64,000 nucleotides of DNA from Salminus brasiliensis (taxonomy: Eukaryota > Chordata > Actinopteri > Characiformes > Bryconidae): positions 32,941,761 through 33,005,760 of the forward strand of contig NC_132878.1 in the NCBI RefSeq assembly GCF_030463535.1, in the 5' to 3' direction. Positions 48,847 to 60,639 of this stretch are shown here, in pieces. A model generated the notes under the pieces. The model was not told where the DNA came from and did not search any database. It saw only the letters and a program-made list of their open reading frames with translations. The stretch's first letter is position 1. Each line of letters opens with the position of its first letter. The translations under genes were made by a program, and so were the position numbers.

Positions 48847-50129
48847 AGTGTGATTAGCTTTTATTCTTGATTGTTGTTATTAATTATGATGATTATAGTG
48901 GGGTAAGGGTTCTGACCCAAAATCAAAACAAACTTTTTTTTTCCTCCCTTGGACATCCTGGTGCTTGTCATGGGATTTGAAGGTTAATTGTTCAAGTTCT
49001 GATTAAGATCAGTTATGTTTCTTGAGACCATTTAAGGCCCTAGACCTTCTTAAGAGTGACTGTTACGGATATCAGTAGAATACAGTCAGACACTCATGTG
49101 GGCGTCAATGTCTGAACATGACATTGTTGTACTGTACCTTATGAGTTAATCTTTGTCTATGAACCTAGAACTCACCATCATAACTGTATTTTGCTTGGTT
49201 ATGAGGAATCAGCCGCTTGTCTGATTTACTGATACTTTATTTACTGAATTTACTAAATGTTATTGGCTTGTTTTGTCTTTTTGGTTTAATCTTTTTTTTT
49301 TTTTGCTCAATTTTAGTACTATTTTACATACATTGGATTTAAATTCCAATTTGTGGCCTGTGATCTGTGTTCGTACAGTGTCTAGGTACAGTATGCTGAT
49401 ATACCACCATATGGAAATATTCGGTATGTAACGTAGTTCATTCATGTTAAAGCTGATGTACACATGTGGAGCCAACTAATGTATTATGCTGTGTAGCAAG
49501 TTGAACATAGTTTGATTGACTTATAAAACAACAAACCCAAAGGAGTAATTTTAATGCTTAGATTTAGTTGAAATATGTAATTGCCTACCACATGAAGTTT
49601 CTGAGCTGAGAAAAAATTTACACGCATTTTGGATCATGCTTAACGCATCTGGAAAGAGATCTACCCTATGTACCCTGACAGCCGAGCCACTCAACAATAA
49701 CACACTGTTCTGGGTATAATTATATGCTTCAAATATCTGCAAATGACTTCACAGAATATCCATAGCATAGCAAATAAAAATCATGGTAAAAAAAATATAT
49801 ATAGAGTTGTATTATGCATCAGATGTAGCTTTAATATGTCTAAATGGCTAAAATGTATATGCCACCTCAGATTTCCTCCTGACGTGGAAATACACTAACC
49901 AATGGGAAGAGAAAATGGAATCATCTAAACTTCTGCATGTCAAGAGAAGTCACCACATGATTATATTGAAAGCTTATGCAAAATAGTAGTGTGATTCTAC
50001 AGTGCGGTTCATTACATTGCTTTGACCAGTATTACAAGGCCTTATAAAGGGTTACCCAAATGGTGTGAAGGTAACATAAAATTCAGGGGACCTGCCAAGG
50101 GCAAATTGAGAGGAGAACATAGAGGAACT

Positions 50130-50700
50130 TAAACAAAGTATTGATTATTTGAATCTTTACTTATGTCATTACCAGGGAAAAATTTATGCTGTTAAGATGA
50201 TGGTACTCCCACAGTTTTTGAATAGATTTTTTTAGACTGATAACCCCATTCTTTTGGAAGGCAGAAGGTGATTTTGGTTTACCTGCATTTAAATTGTACT
50301 TATATTATATTTGTAAAGATTTTTTCATGGTGGAAACAAGGCTCTGAAAACTTTACAGCTAATTGTCCTGCACTTTTGTCTAGAGATAGATCTCTTAGCA
50401 ATAAAACCCCACTGTCTGCCATACATAATAGCCCTAAAAAAAGTTTTTTTTTAAATGTTTGAATCATTTTATGATGGCATTTTATCATAAGTAATGTTTT
50501 TAAGATATGAAAGAAGATCAAGGCACATATAGGAATCTCAGATGTGTATCTGGATAATCTAAGACGTGGAAACCATGCATTTTTCCCTGCTTTAAATAAT
50601 TTTGCATTAATTCAATGGAAAGAAAGTGAGATTACACATTAGGGGATTTGTATATTGATGGTAAGTTTGTCACTTGCAGGACTCCAGAGAAGATCCAAAT
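50130..50700 (+). pseudogene. L1-like LINE ORF2 relic
   Basis: The + strand carries decayed L1 ORF2 phrases: YAVKMMVLPQFLN, then DNPILLEG and FGLPAFKLYLYYI, the post-RT region of fish L1. Frameshifts are frequent. Length limits are approximate. A (CAA)n run (50740-50763) follows. Confidence 0.6.
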
Positions 50701-50789
50701 TTACAAACTAAAAGTTTTTTACCTAATTGGTAACTGGAAAACAACAACAACAACAACAACAACGTCTTGATTATTTCTGATTGATTTAT

Positions 50790-51740
50790 TTACCTGCTTT
50801 AGGTCAGGAGGGGCTAGGTCAGACAGAGAGGGTGAACACGTGCAGGGGATGGACCAAAGCGAGAGGTTTATTGAACCAAACAGGGGAAAACGGGGTGAAC
50901 AGAAACAGTGGCAAACAAACGTGGGCAAAACTAAAGAGCACACCTGAGGCTGGCGAGACACCGCAGAGCTAGAACTGAGACGTGAACCAAAACCTTCAGG
51001 CCGCGCCTGGGGAAAACTAGCTAGCTACAGATAACGTGAATAACTGCGCTGGTAGCTCTGGTTAGTGTGTGCTACCCGGGGCTGGCGCATATAGGGAGGG
51101 CAAGTGCCAGCTGCCGGATGCCGAGAATTGCACCCAGTGTACTCAGTGAACCTGTCGGTTCTGTTGGACTCACGGACTCTGTCGGGCTATTCGACAGACT
51201 CCTGGAGTAGCTCTGAACTTACGAGACGTGAGTGCGTGAGAGATCAGCCGCCAAACCCTAAAGACCGAACCGGTCCGGTGGCGGGACCAGCTTCCGCGAA
51301 TCACTAGCGTACGAGTAGCTCGACACCTGAGCTCTTGACCCCAAATAGGCCTGGTGAAAGAGCTCCGTAGGCTAAACCTAGCTGCGTCTGGAAAGGTCCA
51401 CTCGGTTCCGTAAGCTCCAATGACTCGACCGGTGAACCGGAGTCCACTTCTAATCCAGGAGTCTGTCGAATAGCCCGACAGAGTCCGTGAGTCCAACAGA
51501 ACCGACAGGTTCACTGGGTGCAATTCTCGGCAGCTGGCACTAGCCCTCCCTATATGCGCCAGCCCCGGGTAGCACACATTAACCAAAACACTGAGCGGAC
51601 ACATGACGCTAACACAAGCAATATGGCGACAATGAGTGTCAACATAAAAGTCCGTGTCAACATAAAAGTCCTGAAGCCTGACACATGACCGTGACTGTGA
51701 ATGTGAACCTACCCCTGAACGCCTGCGGGCCGTGGCAAGA
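50790..51740. repeat. GC-rich LTR-like block containing an inverted repeat
   Basis: Sharp rise in GC against AT-rich surroundings. The left part (AGCGAGAGGTTTATTGAACC onward) looks like LTR sequence in minus orientation. A 17-18 bp tandem (GTGTCAACATAAAAGTCC) occurs twice at about 51636-51670. No gag or pol is present. The long minus-strand frame at 51170-51787 has no domain. Confidence 0.5.
51061..51583. repeat. Large imperfect inverted repeat (about 130-150-bp arms)
   Basis: Left arm 51061-51212 reads GTTAGTGTGTGCTACCCGGG through to GACAGACTCCTGGAG. The right arm 51450-51583 is its reverse complement, ending GGGTAGCACACATTAAC. Small indels (about 8 and 6 bases) separate the arms. The spacer is about 240 bp. 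Each arm has its own short hairpin, CTGTCGGGCTATTCGACAG. Two LTR copies in head-to-head orientation would explain it. Confidence 0.85.
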
Positions 51741-52579
51741 GACACTTTATCATTAACATTTCTTAATTTAAGAATGTACAAAAACACATCTTTTTTCTAG
51801 TATTTCCAGTATTCTGTACAGTTGTTTACTGTAATTAAAATACAACATATTTTGTCCCTGATTTCCTAATTGTAGAATACATATAAGAAAGTTGAATAGG
51901 TTTCCTTAAAGCATTAATTATTTAGATTCAGTCTTTAGTTGCGTTGAATTAGCACAGAAAGGGTGTACATGCATGTTCTTGATTTTTAGATAGAGACGAG
52001 GTATGTGGGTCAGAATATGGAAATATTCTGTAATTGTATTACTGCTTGTAGGTGACTTACAGCAATTAGTGGAACTCAGACATGTATTTACACGACCTAG
52101 AATCAAGAGTTGTACTGTCGGATGTACAGTAAACAGGCAGTTGTACAATAAAATACTTACTTTGATAATCCTCCACTAACACACAAGCTATTAACACAGG
52201 TAAAAACACTACACATCATTAAACATGTGCCCCCCCCCCCCCCTCTCCTTCTTGGGGACAGGAACCACACAAGAAGTTTTGTACCTGGTTGGGATCCATC
52301 CTTGACTGCAGCTTAGGTTGAAAATGTGCTGAATGATCCCAGTTTCAGAACCTTAAGCTGAATGCAATCAGGTCATCAGGAGTTTCCTCAGTTCCTTCTT
52401 CACCTGGTCAAATATCAAATTCCCACACTCTTTCTGCAGTGTGTTTGTTTTTCTGAGCAGCTGGACATTTTAGCAGGTTTGAACAATGTTTACAGTTTCT
52501 GCTCTAGCAGAATTCACAATAATGCTCTGTTCACTACTAACTGAACAACATTATTATTAAGTATTAACTACAAACATGG
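51741..52579. other. No recognised gene
   Basis: AT-rich; holds a poly-C run at about 52231-52243. Confidence 0.4.
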
Positions 52580-52712
52580 AGCTTTAAGCTCTACAGTTTT
52601 CTCTGAGAGCTCTGACCAATCCACAGCTTCCACTCAAAGCCACTCCCACTCTGCTTCCTCATTTCAGAGAGAACGAAGCTCACTCTCTCTCTCAGTCTGA
52701 GAGTGCAGAAAA
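52580..52712 (+). promoter_or_regulatory. finTRIM gene 3 proximal promoter, degraded ISRE
   Basis: AGCTCTACAGTTTTCTCTGA block, CCAAT at 52616-52620, CCACTCCCAC box, then GAGAGAACGAAGCT at 52667-52680 where genes 2 and 4 have the ISRE. Two consensus bases are changed, one in each GAAA half-site. The CT-rich tract and the ATG at 52713 follow. Confidence 0.65.
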
Positions 52713-55669
52713 ATGGCAGAGGCCAGTATTTCAGTAGACCAGGACCAGTTCAGCTGTCCAGTCTGTCTGGATCTGCTGAAAGATCCAGTAACGACTCCCT
52801 GTGGACACAGTTTCTGTATGGTGTGTATTAATGGCTGCTGGGATCAGGAGGATCAGAGGAGGGTCTACAGCTGCCCCCAGTGCAGAGAGACGTTCACTCC
52901 GAGGCCTGTTCTACGCAGAAACAACATGCTGGCTGAAGTGGTGGAGAAACTGAAGAAGACTAATCTCCAGTCTGCTTCTGCTGCTCAGTGTTACGCTGGA
53001 CCTGGAGATGTGGAGTGTGATTCCTGCACTGGGAGAAAACTCAAAGCCTCAAAGTCCTGTTTGGTGTGTCTGGCTTCTTACTGTGAGACTCATCTACAAC
53101 CTCACTATCAGTCTCCTGCCTTCAAGAAGCACAAGCTGGTCAAAGCCTCCACACAGCTACAAGAGAAGATCTGCTCTCGGCATGATAAACTGATGGAGAT
53201 CTACTGTCGCACTGACCAGCAGTTTATCTGTTATTTGTGTACGATGGATGAACACATGGGTCACAGTACAGTTACAGCTGTGGCAGAAAGGAAAGAGAAG
53301 CAGGTGAGAATAGAAACTCTTTATAATCAGAATGACTGTATTTAAGAGGTTGGGTAGGAAAGTGATAAGTGAACCTATTGTTACCTATTGTTCCTTGAGT
53401 CAAAACAGGCAAACCTTTGAACAGCCAACCCCAATCTTTATAGTGCTCACGTCAGAGCTCTGTAGATTAAGAGTAAACTTGCTCTTCAACTCTTCAACTG
53501 CTGTTACTTTAAACAAGAGATCAAACTTTTTCTTTAGTGTCAGCTAAAGGAGATACAGAAGAAATTCCAGCTGAGAATCCAGGAGAAACGGAAGAAGCTG
53601 CAGGAGGAAAAACAGGCGGTGAAAACTCTTAAGGTGAGTAGTGAGAGGAGAGTCTCAATAAGGAGCTCAGTGTTGAGACTCATTGTGATCCTACACAGCC
53701 ACACTATCTATTTTTACATGAATGCAGTGGACACGTACTGTTCGGGTTCTTATTCAGAAACATAATACATAGTTCATATACACGGTCCTCAGGAGTCACC
53801 TCTACCTTGTGTGTTCATTGTCTGTGTGTGTCTTCACAGCGCTCTGCACAGACAGCAGTGGAGGACAGTGAGAGGATCTTTACTGAGCTGATCCGCTTCA
53901 TTAAGAAAAAGCGCTCTGAGGTAACAGAGCTGATCAGAGCTCAGGAGAAAACTGAACGGAGTGGAGCAGAAAAACGTCTGGAACAGCTGGAGCAGGAGAT
54001 CACTGATCTAAAGAGGAGACACACTGAGTTGGAGCAGCTTTCACACACAGAGGATCACATCCAGTTCCACCAGGTAAGAACCATCTGTCTGATCTACAGA
54101 GAGACGTGCTTTTAGAAGGCTGCTCACACTCTTCCTCATTGAATTGCCCTTTTAAGGATCAATAAAATAGAAGTTCTTGCTCCTGATAAATCTCCTGACC
54201 ACCCCACACTTTCATTCTATAAAAGATGTGTGAGAGCCGTTTGCTGGAGTGAGAACAGTTGCTACAATAATGCCACTAAATTCACTGTAGTTCCCACAAT
54301 GCAGTGCATATTCTCAGTATCATATTCAGTGCATATAACTCCCAATATTCCCAAATAAATGTACATACAAGCACAACACCCTCACTCCACCTTCCACATT
54401 TAAACTAAAGAGAAGTAACTATAAACCATGTTTAATCTGATTTGTTCTCTCTTCAGCCTGCAGGGGGCGCTATATGCCAACAAACACATCAGGCAGTAAC
54501 AGAACAGCAGCACTTTTCTTCATCTTTCTGTTGTTTTTGCCCCTCTGTAGACTTTCCAGTCTTTATGTGCCTCTTCTGGATGCGATGACTCCAGCGTCAC
54601 CATCCATCAACATCTCTCATTTGATACAGTGAGGAAATCTCTTGCTGATCTGAAAGAGCGGCTGGAGGAATTCTGCAAGAAGGAATTCAGTCAAATCATT
54701 CCAGAAGGTAAGGGCTTTCAGAGGGCTTCCTGCTACAAAGAATAGTCATAGGAACATAGAATGTTACATTTAGTTAATGTTACACTGTTAGTTAATTAAA
54801 AGACAGAGGAAACACAAGACCTTCAGTGAAAAAAAGATTTAAATGAGGGAAGTGCTTCAACACAGTTCTTGTGCATAGAAAAGTGCATTTCCTGATGTGG
54901 GTTCCACTTCCAGGCAGTTGCTAAGCTGTTGCTATACTACATGATGGCTATAGTATTTCAGATGGTTTCCATGGTGTTGCCAACTAGTTGCTATAGTGTT
55001 GCTTAAGATTTATGGTACCCCAAGTGTTTGCTTTGCCTGTTGCTAAGGGGTTGCAAGGTAGTTGCTGTTGTATCACAGAAGGTTGGTGGTGTATGGTGTC
55101 CCGGGGGTTTTGGAGGTGGTTGCTGTGGTACTCTTTGTGGTTAGTTTGGTGTTTCTAGTGTATTTGCAACATTGTGACAATAGATAACATTGAAACTTTT
55201 GCACCCCATTCATTCACGGGAGAAAAATCCACAAAAAACTGTTGCTACATGACAACTGTGTGTCTAATCAAAAAGCTGCAAACAAGGCCACATCGCACAA
55301 GCTGACCAAACAATCTGGAGTTTGAACATTGTCTGAAAATCTGGGAAACGATTTAATGATTTATTAAAGCTGTAATAAAAACAGTTCCACATTGGGTTTG
55401 TGTCTCCACAGCTGCAGCATCCCAGACCCTTTTGCCCTCAGAGTCAAAAAGCAGAGCAGAACTTCTGCAGTGTATGTAGACAACACACACCTACAACCAT
55501 CACACACTTACACACACGTAACAGTGTGTAACAGGGCCCCGTTAAGAGATATTACACTGGGCCACACAACAATTCTGCCAATAATCTCAGATTAATACAT
55601 TTTTTAGGGCCCCTGTCAGTCACAAGCCCTTAGAATCAACCTAATGTCCCTCCCCTATACACTCCCCAG

Positions 55670-55704
<35 letters not shown>

Positions 55705-56318
55705 CAAATAAAAAAATAAAAATCTCCTTCAAATACAAACCTGAAATATTCAGATTATTTTCTCCCTTTTTTTCAGATTTCTGTCGACTGACTCTGGATC
55801 CCGATACAGCACATTATTGCCTCATTCTGTCCAACAACAACAGAGTGATAAGAAACAGAGGGATAATCTTTAGTTACTCTGACCATCCAGAGAGATTTGA
55901 TATATGGAGACAGGTGCTGAGTAAGGAGAGTGTGAGAGGACGCTGTTACTGGGAGGTTGAGTGGAGCAGTGAGGACGGATATGTGTACATAGCCGTCTCA
56001 TATAAAGGGATCAGCAGGAAAGGATGGGCTAATGAGTGTGGGTTTGCACACAACAGTGAGTCCTGGACTCTGGCGTGTTCTCCGTCTTTCTCTTTTTGGC
56101 ACAAAAGCATTGGGACTAAGCTCTCAGCTCCTCCATCCTCCAGAATAGGAGTGTATGTGGATCACAGTGCAGGAATTCTGTCCTTCTACAACGTGTCTAC
56201 AACGTCTGACACAATGACCCTCCTACACACCGTCCACACTACCTTCACTCAGCCTCTCTATGCTGGGTTTGAGGTTGATAATGGGTTTGGAACTGTGAGG
56301 TTGTGTGATCCAGAATGA
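52713..56318 (+). CDS. ftr-like: finTRIM gene 3 (RING, B-boxes, coiled coil, PRY-SPRY), 559 aa
   Basis: Predicted RING E3 ubiquitin ligase. Coding exons are 52713-53303, 53538-53633, 53840-54073, 54551-54707, 55412-55471 and 55777-56318 (591, 96, 234, 157, 60 and 542 nt), in frame to the TGA at 56316. RING has CPVC, PCGHSFCMVC and CPQC. The B-box region has CDSCTGRKLK and [12 protein letters not shown]-type blocks. Coiled coil comes from exons 2-3. PRY-SPRY reads [37 protein letters not shown] and ends RLCDPE. It has the most compact introns of the array and no transposon insertion seen in them. A poly(A) signal follows 121 bases after the stop. The SPRY loops differ clearly from genes 1 and 2, as expected for ligand-facing loops under diversifying selection. 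Confidence 0.93.
54457..54471 (+). promoter_or_regulatory. CTCF-like motif in intron 3 of gene 3
   Basis: CCTGCAGGGGGCGCT fits the CTCF core with one mismatch. Motif match only. Confidence 0.3.
55672..55702. repeat. (CA)n microsatellite
   Basis: About 15 CA units in intron 5 of finTRIM gene 3. Confidence 0.95.
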
Positions 56319-56438
56319 TCAGTTACAGATTGTTTCTTTATTGTTTATATAAATGTATTTGTCACAGAAGTATTGATGTTATCTCCACAGACAAAGTTTA
56401 ATTGGAAAAATCTTTTTCTATTTTTTTTTTAATGAAAA

Positions 56439-56444
56439 AATAAA
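56439..56444 (+). other. Poly(A) signal of finTRIM gene 3
   Basis: AATAAA 121 bases after the TGA; the nearest such signal to the gene end. Confidence 0.55.
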
Positions 56445-56988
56445 ATGAATATCGTCACTGTATAATGAAAAACATGTATCTCTAAAATGGTGACTTACAA
56501 GATGTTCTTAGCTTTGAATGGAAGTCAATGTAAAATAAGAGTTTATTTCAAATAGTTTTGAGCATTTCTATTGGTATATTCATCCAGAATTATGGAGTTA
56601 TTATGGAGTGTACAGAGCAGCAGTGGCCATCAACAGTTTTTTAATGTAAATATTGGGAGATTTGTACAGCACTTAAGCAATTGATGCTTAAGAGACTCAG
56701 CCATTTTATTTCTTGATTACTTCCACCTTAAAAATGAATGTTTAAACAAATGCCTGAACTTTTAGAGCCGTGTCTTAAACAAAGGCTTCAAAGCCTGAAC
56801 GTTTAGAACCACGTCTAACGGCAGTTTTTTGAGTTTGCTTAGACCCAATTTCTGGAACCCTCTCATCTCTTGTCAAAACTTAACACACAGCTGCCCAAGC
56901 CACATACACAATATGCCGAATGACTTGCACTTCTGGACAAAGTGAACACTTCACCCAAAGCTCTGTCAGCTCTTGCCAAAATGGTTTA
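56445..56988. other. No recognised gene
   Basis: AT-rich flank between gene 3 and the DDE transposon relic. Confidence 0.4.
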
Positions 56989-58046
56989 TTTACAGTTTTT
57001 CCACATTGTATAGACACATAATGTGAGACTATGCACATAAATCCAAAAACATGAAGCTCATGTTTCAACATTGTGACTCCAAACTTTTAAACTCTAAGCA
57101 CAATTGCATATATTCTCACTCAAATATCGTTCTGCAAATCACTAACCACAAACTGCATCATTTAGCACACTTTGGTCTCCTAAGAAACACTGACCTTCAA
57201 ATTCTACTTACCAAACTGTCTTACACAAGGTACACCTGTGCAAACTTCATTAGAAGAACGCTTCAATCATTTGTCAGAGTATAGAAGAGGCCTCAAATAA
57301 TGATAAAGGTGTTAGACAAGATGATGGAGCAGCAGAAGCACAGAGGACGAGTGAGAGTAAGAGGAGGCCTAACAGGCCCAAGAGAATGAGGAAGGCAAAG
57401 ACGAGGCAATCTTTCAAATGAGATACAGGTAACCTAACCATGACTTGAAGCTGGACGTCGAGTCCAGCCATATTTGAGCCGCTTAACAGAGAACAGAAAA
57501 GAATAGGTAAGTAACTATTGATTAGTTCTACAGTAATTTCGGTGTACTTTATGATTTCAGTGCTCACAGAAATGTGTGTACTATAGTGCAATGTTTATCT
57601 TAACATTTACGTAGCAATATATTCAAATATCATTTAATGTGTGTGTATATACTTTTCCCAGAATAGAAAGACGGCCAGCAAGAAGGAAAGAACAACAATA
57701 CCAATATGTGCATGTGAGTACAGCACCCGCTCAGTACCCTGTTTGGAGAGGTCACTATTTACGTACCATAGTGTCTCTATGTAGGCTTTTTGTCTAATAA
57801 TGTAATTTTTCTTTTTTCCAGAGTGCTTGAACTAGATGCCAGTGCTGTATATTCAGTATATTCATTGACGAGGCAAAGTTCAACCTGCACAAGATCAGGT
57901 GGGGGTGGAGGAACATTATTGCCAACCGTGCCATTGTCAGCGTGCCTGGGCTGCGTAGTGGATAATGTAAGTTTCCATCGGGCCGCTCTGGTCCATGACT
58001 GGTTCATTAACAATCCAAAATGTGTTGTGCTGCACCTTCTAACGTA

Positions 58047-59640
58047 CAGTGGGGAGAACAAGTATTTGATACACTGCTGATTTTTCAGGTTTTCCCACTT
58101 GCAAAGCATGTAGAAGACTGTAATTTTTCTTCAACTGTGAGTGATGGAATCTAAAACAAAAATCCAGAAAAATACATTGTATGATTTTTAAATAATTAAT
58201 TTCCATTTTATTGTGGGAAATAAGTATTTGATACACCAGAAAAAGAAACTTAATATTTGGTACAGAAACCTTTGTTTGCAATTACAGAGATGAGACGTTT
58301 CCTGTAGTTCTTGACAAGGTTTGCACACACTGCAGCAGGGATTTTGGCCCACTCCTCCATACAGATCTCCTCCAGAGCCTTCAGGTTTCGTGGCTGTCGC
58401 TGGGCCACACGGACTTTAAGCTCCCTCCAAAGATTTTCTATTGGATTCAGGTCTGGAGACTGGCTAGGCCACTCCAGGACCTTAAGATGTTTCCTACGGA
58501 GCCACTCTTTAGTTGCCCTGGCTGTGTGTTTTGGGTCGTTATCATGCTGGAAGACCCAGCCACGACCCATCTTCAGTGCTCTTACTGAGGGAAGGAGGTT
58601 GTTGGCCAAAATCTCACGATACATGGCCCCATCCATCCTTCCCACAATACGGTGCAGTCGTCCTGTCCCCTTTGCAGAAAAGCATCCCCAAAGAATGATG
58701 TTTCCACCGCCATGCTTCATGGTTGGGATGGTGTTCTTGGGGTTGTACTCATCATTCTTCTTCCTCCAAACATGACGAGTGGAGTTTAAACCAAAAAGTT
58801 ATATTTTTGTCTCATCAGACCACATGACCTTCTCCCATTCCTCCTCTGGATCATTCAGATGGTCATTTGCAAACTTCAGACGGGCTTTGACATGCGTTGG
58901 CTTGAGGAAGGGCACCTTGCGTGCACTGCAGGATTTTAATCCTTGACGGCGTAGAGTGTTACTGATTGTTTTCTTTGAGACTGTGGTCCCAGCTCTATTC
59001 AGGTCATTGACCAGGTCCTGCCGTGTAATTCTGGGCTCATTCCTCACCTTCCTCAAGATCATTGATGCTCCACGAGGTGAGATCTTGCATGGCGCCCCAG
59101 ACCGAGGGAGATTATCCGTTATTTTGCATTTCTTCCATTTTCTAATAATTGCACCAACAGTTGTTGCCTTCTCACCAAGCTGCTTGCCTATTGTCCTGTA
59201 GCCCATCCCAGCCTTGTGCAGGTCTACAATTTTATCCCTGATGTCCTTACAAAGCTCTCTGGTCTTGGGCATTGTGGAGATGCTGGAGTCTGACTGATTG
59301 AGTGTGTGGACAGGTGTCTTTTATACAGGTAACGAGTTCAAACAGGTGCAGTTAATACAGGTAATGAGTGGAGAACAGGAGGGCTTCTTAAAGAAGAAGT
59401 AACATGTCTGTGAGAGCCAAAATTCTTACTGGTTGATAGATGATCAAATACTTATTTCCCACAATAAAATGGAAATTAATTATTTAAAAATCATACAATG
59501 TATTTTTCTGGATTTTTGTTTTAGATTCCATCACTCACAGTTGAAGAGTACCTATGATAAAAATTACAGTCTTCTACATGCTTTGCAAGTGGGAAAACCT
59601 GAAAAATCAGCAGTGTATCAAATACTTGTTCTCCCCACTG
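58047..59640 (-). mobile_element. Tc1/mariner element, 1594 bp, complete ends
   Basis: TA flanks at 58045-58046 and 59641-59642. Inverted repeats of about 200 bp open CAGTGGGGAGAACAAGTATT and close with the reverse complement. Outer and inner AAGTATTTGATACAC direct repeats give an IR/DR layout. Overall length equals that of the element at 8527-10120, and the encoded transposases are alike, so both belong to one IR/DR lineage though the ends differ. It cuts the DDE element between its second and third catalytic blocks. Confidence 0.92.
58250..59272 (-). pseudogene. Tc1-like transposase with one nonsense codon
   Basis: Reads from the ATG at 59272 ([20 protein letters not shown]) in a single frame of 341 codons to the stop after NKGFCTKY at 58250. 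The only lesion seen is an in-frame TAA at 58799-58801, just after the first catalytic block SDETKI, where relatives have Glu. The later blocks, with [17 protein letters not shown] and [14 protein letters not shown], are intact. It is therefore truncated before the second Asp and Glu and should be inactive. Confidence 0.92.
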
Positions 59641-60639
59641 TATTACCCATTTCTTAATCCAATAGAGGAATTCTTTTCTGCATAGACGTGGTGAGGGTAT
59701 GAATGCAGATCCCACAAGCGTGTGGCGCTACTTCATGCAATGGAGGAGGCATGTGATGACATCCATGCAGATGACTGCGAAGGCCTCTGGCCTCTGGTCT
59801 GCACTTTGCAGTACAGACATTTTTGTTACGTCTTTGTATCTGAACTGATTTTCCTTGTCATGTTTCTCATTTTACTTACATAGGTAAAAATTACAGTTTT
59901 GCAACATACTATATAACAATGGATTACATTTGTGTTGCATATATATTTAGTACTGTAAATGCTATATGGGGGTGGGGGGGTGGGGGCAGAAAGAATGTAA
60001 AGAACAGAAAGCCAACATATTTCCATGGACTTGTATGCAAAACACACACAAAGACTTCTGACAATAGTGCTTTGAATTGATCTTGTCAGTGTGTATTTGA
60101 TGCTCCGTAAGAGATAAGCAAATAAATAGCTGTGTGCTGTGTTAGATTTTGCTAGAGATTTGTGGAGTTTTACCAAAGTAGTTAATAAGTTTGAGATTGT
60201 GTTTAGAGTTTTGGGAAACTGAGCCAAGTTTCTTTAAAATGTGTTTAAACATTTGGGAAAAAACTGTAAATCCAAACTTTACACACACATAGCCAATCAA
60301 CAGTTTTTTACACCATAACTACACACCAATGGAATAAACAGGAAATACTACTAGCTTGTGTTTGTCTGTCATAATACGTACATATATTTTCACAGATATA
60401 CAGCCTATTTTTGCATAATTAGTACATAACCAATTCAAAGTACAGCACAGTTACTAGGGTAATGTTTATTTTTTGGACATTACTGAAACACATGCTGTAC
60501 ACACTGTAACATTACAAAACACAAAAATATAATTAAAAAAGGGTGGGAGGCGGGGGTTGCATCTTGCATCTTGACTTCTGTCTGGGTCTGGTCACAACAC
60601 TCAACAGTGTTCTCTCTGGCCAGACAGCGAGGAATATAT

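Larger units (their letters stand above)
37477..49920 (+). repeat. Segmental duplication copy B (contains finTRIM gene 2)
   Basis: Partner of 13071-23250; see that entry for the paired positions. Copy B is longer because of extra insertions. These are a LINE piece (37608), a SINE (38066), a solo LTR (38881), an L1 scrap and a Tc1 in intron 2 (42170-43942), and a Tc1 in intron 3 (45850-46790). Confidence 0.8.
56989..60270 (+). mobile_element. Decayed DDE transposon split by a Tc1 element
   Basis: Ends TTTACAGTTTTTCCAC (56989) and GGGAAAAAACTGTAAA (60255-60270) are near-perfect inverted repeats. Without the inner Tc1 the element is about 1.7 kb. Coding remains on the + strand are a basic N-terminal part (about 57310-57420), DEAKFNLHKIR then GWRNIIANRAIVSVPG (57870-57950), and DNVSFHRAALVHDWF (57960-58010). 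After the Tc1 come PFLNPIEEFFSA (59645-59685) and LHAMEEACDDIHADDCEG. These are the D, D and E blocks of an IS630/Tc1-mariner-like DDE endonuclease common in fish genomes. Stops, shifts and deletions make it dead. Exact family name not certain. Confidence 0.75.

Noticed and set aside
51170-51787. 205-codon minus-strand frame as a gene
   Set aside because: It runs through both arms of a GC-rich inverted repeat, has no domain, and its length is explained by low stop-codon frequency in GC-rich DNA.
55392-55595. 67-codon frame overlapping finTRIM gene 3 exon 5
   Set aside because: Out of frame with the gene and runs into the intron; exon phase and paralogue comparison fix the true frame.
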